Shown piece by piece: positions 59,677 through 64,000 of a DNA stretch of 64,000 nucleotides (position 1 is its first letter; each line of letters begins with the position of its first letter). Below the pieces are notes generated by a model. The model saw only the letters and a program-made list of their open reading frames with translations. It did no database searches and had not been told where the DNA came from. Both the position numbers and the translations under genes were made by a program. Origin of the DNA: UBA668 sp046086305 (GTDB taxonomy: Bacteria > Actinomycetota > Acidimicrobiia > Acidimicrobiales > Ilumatobacteraceae); contig JBJSXI010000044.1 of NCBI GenBank assembly GCA_046086305.1, positions 1 to 64,000 of the forward strand, in the 5' to 3' direction.

Positions 59677-59707
59677 CGCAGACGTCCATTCGCCAAGGGG
59701 AGGCACC

Positions 59708-60913
59708 GTGACACTGACCGAATCTGCATTCACCAGCGACGAGCGTCAGGTGCTCGAGATCGTCGACCGCCTCCTCGGCGAACATCCGCCGACGAAGGTC
59801 GACGCAGCGACGTTCCTCGGGGCCCAATTCGATCTCGGTCTGGCGTGGGTCCACTTCCCCGAGGGGCACGGTGGACTCGGCCTCAATCCGCGCCTGCAGA
59901 GGACGATCAACGAACGGATCTTCGCCGCGGGAGGACCGAACCCCGTCTATCGCAACCCCATCGGCCACGGCATGTGCGGCCCGACAGTGGTCATGTGGGG
60001 GAGCGACGAGCAGAAGCGCCGATACCTGCGACCGCTGTTCACGGGTGAGGAAATCTGGTGCCAGTTGTTCAGCGAACCTGGGTCGGGGAGCGACTTCGCC
60101 GGACTCTCGTCGCGTGGCGTGAAGGACGGCGACGAGTGGGTGATCAACGGACAGAAGGTCTGGACCACCCTTGCCCACCTGTCGCGCTGGGGTCTGCTCG
60201 TCGTTCGCACCGATACCGAGGCCGTGAAGCATGCGGGGCTCACAGCGTTCGTCGTCGACATGCATGCACCGACCGTCGACGTGCGCCCGCTGCGCCAGAT
60301 GACCGGTGAGGCCGAGTTCAACGAGGTGTACTTCACCGACACACGCATCCCCGATGCCGAGATGCTCGGCAACCCTGGCGATGGGTGGCGGGTCAGCCTC
60401 ACGACGCTGATGAACGAGCGAGTGTCGATCGGTGGCGCGATTCCCCAGAAGGGTTCCGGCACGATCGCCCAGTTGATGAAGGTGTGGTCCGAAGCCCCGG
60501 CGTGGCGACGCGATGCTGCAACTCGCGACGAGGTGATGCAGTTGTGGATCCGCGCTGAGACGCTCCGTCTCACGAACATCCGTGCAAATCAGATGCGTCG
60601 CATGGGTGACCCGGGGCCCGAGGGCAGCATCGGCAAGATGGCCTCGGCGAACCTGAACAAGGACATCTACGAGATGCTCATGCACGTGCTCGGTGCCGAG
60701 GGCCTGCTCTACGGCAGCTACGAGATGGTCCGGCCCGAACACGCCATGGAGTTCTCCAGCCCGCAGAAGGCCTTCCTGCGCAGCCGTGCCAACTCGATCG
60801 AGGGAGGCACGACCGAAGTGATGTTGAACATCCTCGGCGAGCGGGTACTCGGACTTCCCGGTGATGCGAGGGTCGATCGCGATGTGCCCTGGAGCAAGGT
60901 GCCGCGGAACTGA
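59708..60913 (+). CDS. Acyl-CoA dehydrogenase
   Basis: This 401-residue flavoprotein has LFSEPGSGSDFAGL (FAD/substrate site), the W-T pattern at QKVWTTLAH and the C-terminal SIEGGTTEVMLNILGERVLGLP characteristic of acyl-CoA dehydrogenases. The general base glutamate cannot be placed with certainty. It resembles actinobacterial FadE proteins. GC is back at the window average. The gene starts with GTG behind a strong ribosome binding site. Confidence 0.9.
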   Translation: MTLTESAFTSDERQVLEIVDRLLGEHPPTKVDAATFLGAQFDLGLAWVHFPEGHGGLGLNPRLQRTINERIFAAGGPNPVYRNPIGHGMCGPTVVMWGSDEQKRRYLRPLFTGEEIWCQLFSEPGSGSDFAGLSSRGVKDGDEWVINGQKVWTTLAHLSRWGLLVVRTDTEAVKHAGLTAFVVDMHAPTVDVRPLRQMTGEAEFNEVYFTDTRIPDAEMLGNPGDGWRVSLTTLMNERVSIGGAIPQKGSGTIAQLMKVWSEAPAWRRDAATRDEVMQLWIRAETLRLTNIRANQMRRMGDPGPEGSIGKMASANLNKDIYEMLMHVLGAEGLLYGSYEMVRPEHAMEFSSPQKAFLRSRANSIEGGTTEVMLNILGERVLGLPGDARVDRDVPWSKVPRN

Positions 60914-60923
60914 CCCGCAGACG

Positions 60924-61334
60924 TCAGCCTGAGACCCGGATCAACACGCCGACGAACACCGCAGCGAGCGACGCGAGCGCGCCGACGGCGCCACCGACGG
61001 CGAGCGCCACACGTGAGCCACCGAACGAGTGAACGGCGGCTGCACCGCCGGCGAGCATGCCGAGGGCGACGTGCACCAGGACCGTGGCCTGCACCGCGGA
61101 TGACACCTCGGTGATGTCGATCTCCATCAGGTTCCACATGCCGGTGGCCACGAGGAGCACGAACGATGGCCATGCAAGTCGCCCATAGGCGCGCGCCACA
61201 CCGGCGAGTGCGTCGGGCGCACTCCGACGGAGGGTCGGCACGACACCAGCGAGCGTGAATTGTCCACCGACCCAGATCGCACCCGCGACGATGTGCAGAA
61301 AGAGGCGCAGTGTGTCGAGCGACGGCGAGAGCAT
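60924..61334 (-). CDS. CopD-like integral membrane protein
   Basis: This 136-residue protein has four predicted membrane helices. The first holds FLHIVAGAIWVGGQF, the histidine-containing signature of CopD-like and DUF2269-like haem/copper membrane proteins. Function not assigned. A TAACCT -10 lies 6 bases before the ATG and overlaps the TAA stop of ispH upstream. Convergent with the acyl-CoA dehydrogenase, 10 bases apart. Confidence 0.75.
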   Translation of the reverse strand: MLSPSLDTLRLFLHIVAGAIWVGGQFTLAGVVPTLRRSAPDALAGVARAYGRLAWPSFVLLVATGMWNLMEIDITEVSSAVQATVLVHVALGMLAGGAAAVHSFGGSRVALAVGGAVGALASLAAVFVGVLIRVSG

Positions 61335-61340
61335 GGCCGG

Positions 61341-61346
61341 AGGTTA
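61341..61346 (-). promoter_or_regulatory. -10 hexamer embedded in the ispH stop region
   Basis: Minus-strand TAACCT contains the ispH TAA and lies 6 bases before the ATG of the next gene. Confidence 0.45.
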
Positions 61347-62375
61347 TGCAGTACGCAGCGATGACAGGACATCACTCGCGGCGAGCGCACGATCATCGAA
61401 CACGTCACCCGGAGCGCCGCCGAGCAGCACCGTCGCCGCCGCACCGATGGCCGACTGCAGATCGCGTAGCTGACGCGGGGGAGGGAAGTACTCGTCCTCC
61501 TCGGTGACCCTGACGACCTCGACCCCGGTGCGCGGCGCGAGACGACCGATGATCTCGTCGACCAGTTCTTCGGGCGCCGATGCCCCTGCCGTGACACCAA
61601 CCGTTCCGGCGAGGTCGTCCGGCAATTCGTCGACCGTGTTCACCCGCAGAACGCGAGGGCATCCGGCCGCTCCGGCAAGCTTCACGAGCGCCATCGTGTT
61701 CGACGAGTTCGACGATCCGATGACGACGATGGCATCACAGCGCGGTGCCATCGCCGTCAGGGCCGACTGCCGATTGGTGGTCGCGAAGCAGAGGTCCGAT
61801 CTTCCGGGTGACCACACATCGGGGTAGCGACGACGTACGGCGACTGCCACGTCGTCCCAGTCGCGATGCGACAGCGTCGTCTGAGCGAGCAGTGCGACCG
61901 GCTCACCGAACTCGGGCAGCGCCTCGACCTCGGCGACGCTCTCGACCCGACTGATCGAGTGCGGTGCAACGGCCATCGTGCCCACCGCCTCCTCGTGGCC
62001 CTCGTGGCCGACGTAGACGATCCGGTATCCCTTTCCCGCCCTCACCTTCACCTCATGGTGCACCTTGGTGACGAGCGGGCAGACCGAGTCGACGACATAA
62101 CTGCCCCGTTGGCGAGCCGCTGCGACGACCTCCGGGGCGGACCCGTGGGCCGACAGCATGATGGGCCGGCCCGGCGGCACGTCGTCGATCTCGTCGACGA
62201 ACACCACGCCGAGTGCCTCGAAGCGCTGCACGACGACCTTGTTGTGCACGATCTCGTGGTAGCAGTAGACGGGCGGATCGAAGGATCGCACCATCCAGGC
62301 GAGGGCCTTGATGGCCATCTCGACTCCCGCACAGAACCCTCGCGGTTCGGCGAGCAGCACCCGATCGACGCCCAC
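61344..62375 (-). CDS. ispH: 4-hydroxy-3-methylbut-2-enyl diphosphate reductase IspH
   Basis: This 343-residue enzyme makes isopentenyl and dimethylallyl diphosphate in the last step of the MEP pathway. The three cluster cysteines are Cys15 (EPRGFCAGVEMA), Cys99 (DSVCPLV) and Cys196 (DLCFATTNRQ). The proton-relay Glu is in HEGHEEAVGT. Length is normal. GTG 62375 lies 6 bases after TAGCCT. The gene is divergent from the DUF512 gene with 50 bases between. Confidence 0.95.
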   Translation of the reverse strand: MGVDRVLLAEPRGFCAGVEMAIKALAWMVRSFDPPVYCYHEIVHNKVVVQRFEALGVVFVDEIDDVPPGRPIMLSAHGSAPEVVAAARQRGSYVVDSVCPLVTKVHHEVKVRAGKGYRIVYVGHEGHEEAVGTMAVAPHSISRVESVAEVEALPEFGEPVALLAQTTLSHRDWDDVAVAVRRRYPDVWSPGRSDLCFATTNRQSALTAMAPRCDAIVVIGSSNSSNTMALVKLAGAAGCPRVLRVNTVDELPDDLAGTVGVTAGASAPEELVDEIIGRLAPRTGVEVVRVTEEDEYFPPPRQLRDLQSAIGAAATVLLGGAPGDVFDDRALAASDVLSSLRTA

Positions 62376-62381
62376 AAGCCG

Positions 62382-62387
62382 AGGCTA
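62382..62387 (-). promoter_or_regulatory. -10 hexamer of ispH
   Basis: Minus-strand TAGCCT, 6 bases before GTG 62375. The same hexamer serves the divergent DUF512 gene. Confidence 0.55.
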
Positions 62388-62412
62388 CCGGGCCTCACCA
62401 CGGGTACCCCGG

Positions 62413-62418
62413 TAGCCT
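62413..62418 (+). promoter_or_regulatory. -10 hexamer of the DUF512 gene
   Basis: TAGCCT, 7 bases before GTG 62426, in the 50-base divergent gap with ispH. Confidence 0.55.
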
Positions 62419-62425
62419 TCCACCG

Positions 62426-63829
62426 GTGTCATCACCCACCGTCGCGTCCGTGATCAACGGCTCGCCTGCCCACGCCGCCGGCCTCGTCGTCGGCGATGTG
62501 ATCTCGGCGGTGAACGGGTTCGTCCCGCGTGACGTCATCGAGTGGCGGATGGCCGTCGACGAGGCCGAGGTGGCGCTCGAGGTCGTGCGCGGCGGGGTGG
62601 AGCGCCTCGTCGAGATCTCCAAGCGTCCCGGCGAGCCGCTCGGCGCCGAGGTGTCGAGTGCGGTGTTCGACAGGGTCCGCACGTGCGACAACCACTGTGC
62701 GTTCTGCTTCATCCACCAGCTGCCCAAGGGTCTGCGTCGCAGTCTGTACCTGAAGGACGACGACTACCGACTCAGCTTCCTCTACGGCAACTACACGACA
62801 CTCACCCGCTTCACAGAGTCCGACCTCGAGCGCGTCGTGACCGAGCGGCTGTCTCCCATCAACGTGAGCATCCACACGACTGACCCCGACCTGCGCAGCT
62901 CGATCCTGCGGAATCCGAGAGGCGCAACGAGCTTGCGCTGGGTGCGTGCGCTGCTCGACCACGGGATCGAGGTTCGCGGCCAGATCGTGATCTGTCCCGG
63001 GGTGAACGATGGGTCCGTGCTCGAGTCGACCCTTGCCGGGGTGCTCGACGAGTACCCCGAGCTCCACTCCGTCGCCGTGGTGCCCCTCGGTCTCAGCCGC
63101 TACAACACCGAGCCGACGATGCGCCTGCACACTGCCGCTGAGGCAGATTCCGTCGTCGACACGGTCGAGCGCTGGCAGGCGACGTTCCGGACACTGCTCG
63201 GGCGACGGATGGTGTTCGCCGCCGACGAGTACTACGTGATGACCGGCCGCGACTTCCCTCCTGCCGACGATTACGAGGGATTCGCCCTCCACGAGGACGG
63301 CATCGGCATGGCCAGGACTCTCGAGCTCGAGTTCCACGGTCGCGCCGATCAGGTCACCGGTACGCGTGCAGGGTTCTTCGCCTGGGTCGATGGTGCACCG
63401 CCCGAGGGGTACCGGGCACCGCGGAACCCGGCGGGCGACACCGGTCTGCACGCCTCGCGGCCCGCACGATCGACTGTCGTGGTGCGTCCTCGCCGCGGCG
63501 CGCCCGTCGGGGTGATCACGGGGGAGATGGGTGCTGTCGTGCTTCGACCCCTGCTCGCCGACATTCCCGATGTGCGCGTCGTGCCGGTGCGCAACGACTT
63601 CTTCGGCGGGAACACCGCAGTGACGGGTCTTCTCGTCGGTGCCGACATCGCCCGAGCCCTGCGCGAGGAACCCGAAGGGCATCGTTACCTGCTGCCCGAT
63701 GTGTGTCTGAGCGAGGGGCGCTTCCTCGATGGCAGCCGAGTCGACGACCTGCCGCGTCACGTCGAGGTGGTGGCCACCGACGGAGCGGCACTGCGCAGTG
63801 CGCTGCTCGGAGACATGGTGTCGGCATGA
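62426..63829 (+). CDS. DUF512-family putative radical SAM protein with PDZ domain
   Basis: This 467-residue protein has a PDZ-like domain first (about 5-68), then Cys87-x3-Cys91-x2-Cys94 (CDNHCAFCF), a radical-SAM-type iron-sulfur motif, and the C-terminal DUF512 region ending near GDMVSA. In Firmicutes and actinobacteria this family sits upstream of der, as here (ATGA overlap). The reaction is not known. The length is normal for the family. Confidence 0.85.
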   Translation: MSSPTVASVINGSPAHAAGLVVGDVISAVNGFVPRDVIEWRMAVDEAEVALEVVRGGVERLVEISKRPGEPLGAEVSSAVFDRVRTCDNHCAFCFIHQLPKGLRRSLYLKDDDYRLSFLYGNYTTLTRFTESDLERVVTERLSPINVSIHTTDPDLRSSILRNPRGATSLRWVRALLDHGIEVRGQIVICPGVNDGSVLESTLAGVLDEYPELHSVAVVPLGLSRYNTEPTMRLHTAAEADSVVDTVERWQATFRTLLGRRMVFAADEYYVMTGRDFPPADDYEGFALHEDGIGMARTLELEFHGRADQVTGTRAGFFAWVDGAPPEGYRAPRNPAGDTGLHASRPARSTVVVRPRRGAPVGVITGEMGAVVLRPLLADIPDVRVVPVRNDFFGGNTAVTGLLVGADIARALREEPEGHRYLLPDVCLSEGRFLDGSRVDDLPRHVEVVATDGAALRSALLGDMVSA

Positions 63830-64000
63830 CGACCGAGCAACTCCCGGTGGTGGTCGTCGTCGGACGACCCAACGTCGGCAAGAGCACCCTGTTCAACCGG
63901 ATCATCGGGGAACAGGTCGCCGTGGTCGAGGACCGGCCGGGGGTGACCCGTGACCGGAAGGAGCACGAGGCCGAGTGGCTCGGCCACCGGTTCCTCCTCG
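63826..64000 (+). CDS. der: Ribosome-associated GTPase Der, N-terminal part (truncated by window end)
   Basis: The first 58 residues show the G1 motif GRPNVGKS (13-20) and the G2 stretch GVTRDR, diagnostic of Der/EngA, a double-GTPase needed for 50S assembly. ATG 63826 overlaps the DUF512 stop. The remainder lies beyond the window. Confidence 0.9.
   Translation, partial: MTTEQLPVVVVVGRPNVGKSTLFNRIIGEQVAVVEDRPGVTRDRKEHEAEWLGHRFLL

Noticed and set aside
1..64000. CRISPR arrays, insertion sequences, tRNA or rRNA genes
   Set aside because: No regularly spaced repeats, transposase motifs or cloverleaf-like sequences were recognised on reading. A covariance-model scan would be needed to exclude a short RNA.

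Overview
The window is high-GC DNA, roughly two-thirds G+C by eye, from an actinobacterium. The best guess is the class Acidimicrobiia (Ilumatobacter-like). The pointers are a complete Pup-proteasome set (mpa, dop, pup, prcB, prcA, pafA), a mycobacterial-type HelY and TatC neighbourhood, ThyX-like chemistry, heavy use of GTG starts, and long runs of genes joined by 1-8 base stop/start overlaps. The class assignment is an inference; no rRNA or tRNA gene was found in the window.

Layout. 1-4.4 kb: glycolate/lactate oxidase genes glcD (cut by the window edge), glcE and glcF, interrupted by a broken aminoglycoside-phosphotransferase-like gene and an opposing nei glycosylase. 4.4-8.5 kb: a minus-strand operon tkt-tal-LOG. 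9-13.3 kb: an ADP-forming acyl-CoA synthetase, a PBP4-type carboxypeptidase and a LON-N protein. 13.3-16.0 kb: small membrane proteins, then ttuB-ttuA-trmI, a tRNA T-loop modification set. 16.1-24.9 kb: a ferredoxin, mpa, dop, pup, prcB and prcA, then an inserted 5-oxoprolinase operon pxpABC, then pafA. 24.9-32 kb: lepB, a GDPD, tatB-tatC-helY, a lone lipid-kinase-like C-terminal domain and an M20 amidohydrolase. 32-38.6 kb: a tandem ThyX-like protein, an acidic Cys-ribbon protein, an acetyltransferase, an enoyl-CoA hydratase, a charged disordered protein, a gamma-carbonic anhydrase and prmA. 38.6-50.3 kb: an FAD oxidoreductase, a creatininase-family hydrolase, an M20 carbamoylase, and two minus-strand operons (ABC transporter; cytosine-deaminase-like, ribD, ribA), then a gamma-glutamyltransferase and a second GDPD. 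50.3-53.9 kb: an aldehyde dehydrogenase, an RDD protein and an acyl-CoA synthetase. 53.9-59.65 kb: a visibly AT-richer glycan island (a double methyltransferase, a GT2 with four C-terminal repeats, and a GT2-GT4 fusion). 59.7-64 kb: an acyl-CoA dehydrogenase, a CopD-like membrane protein, ispH, a DUF512 protein and the start of der.

How the parts work together. Pup is deamidated by Dop, ligated to lysines by PafA, recognised by the Mpa coiled coils and unfolded into the PrcAB proteasome. pxpABC lies in the same strand run and would remove 5-oxoproline, a by-product of peptides with N-terminal Gln or Glu. TtuA and TrmI act at neighbouring T-loop positions of tRNA, with TtuB as the sulfur-carrying ubiquitin-like protein.

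The most interesting observations are four. First, a tandem ThyX-like protein splits the catalytic motif between its two halves. Second, a second ubiquitin-like protein (TtuB) is encoded beside the pupylation system. Third, 5-oxoprolinase genes are inserted inside the proteasome cluster. Fourth, 21 transcription-unit heads carry a TANNNT hexamer 6-10 bases before the start codon, a leaderless promoter signature that also fixes several start codons.
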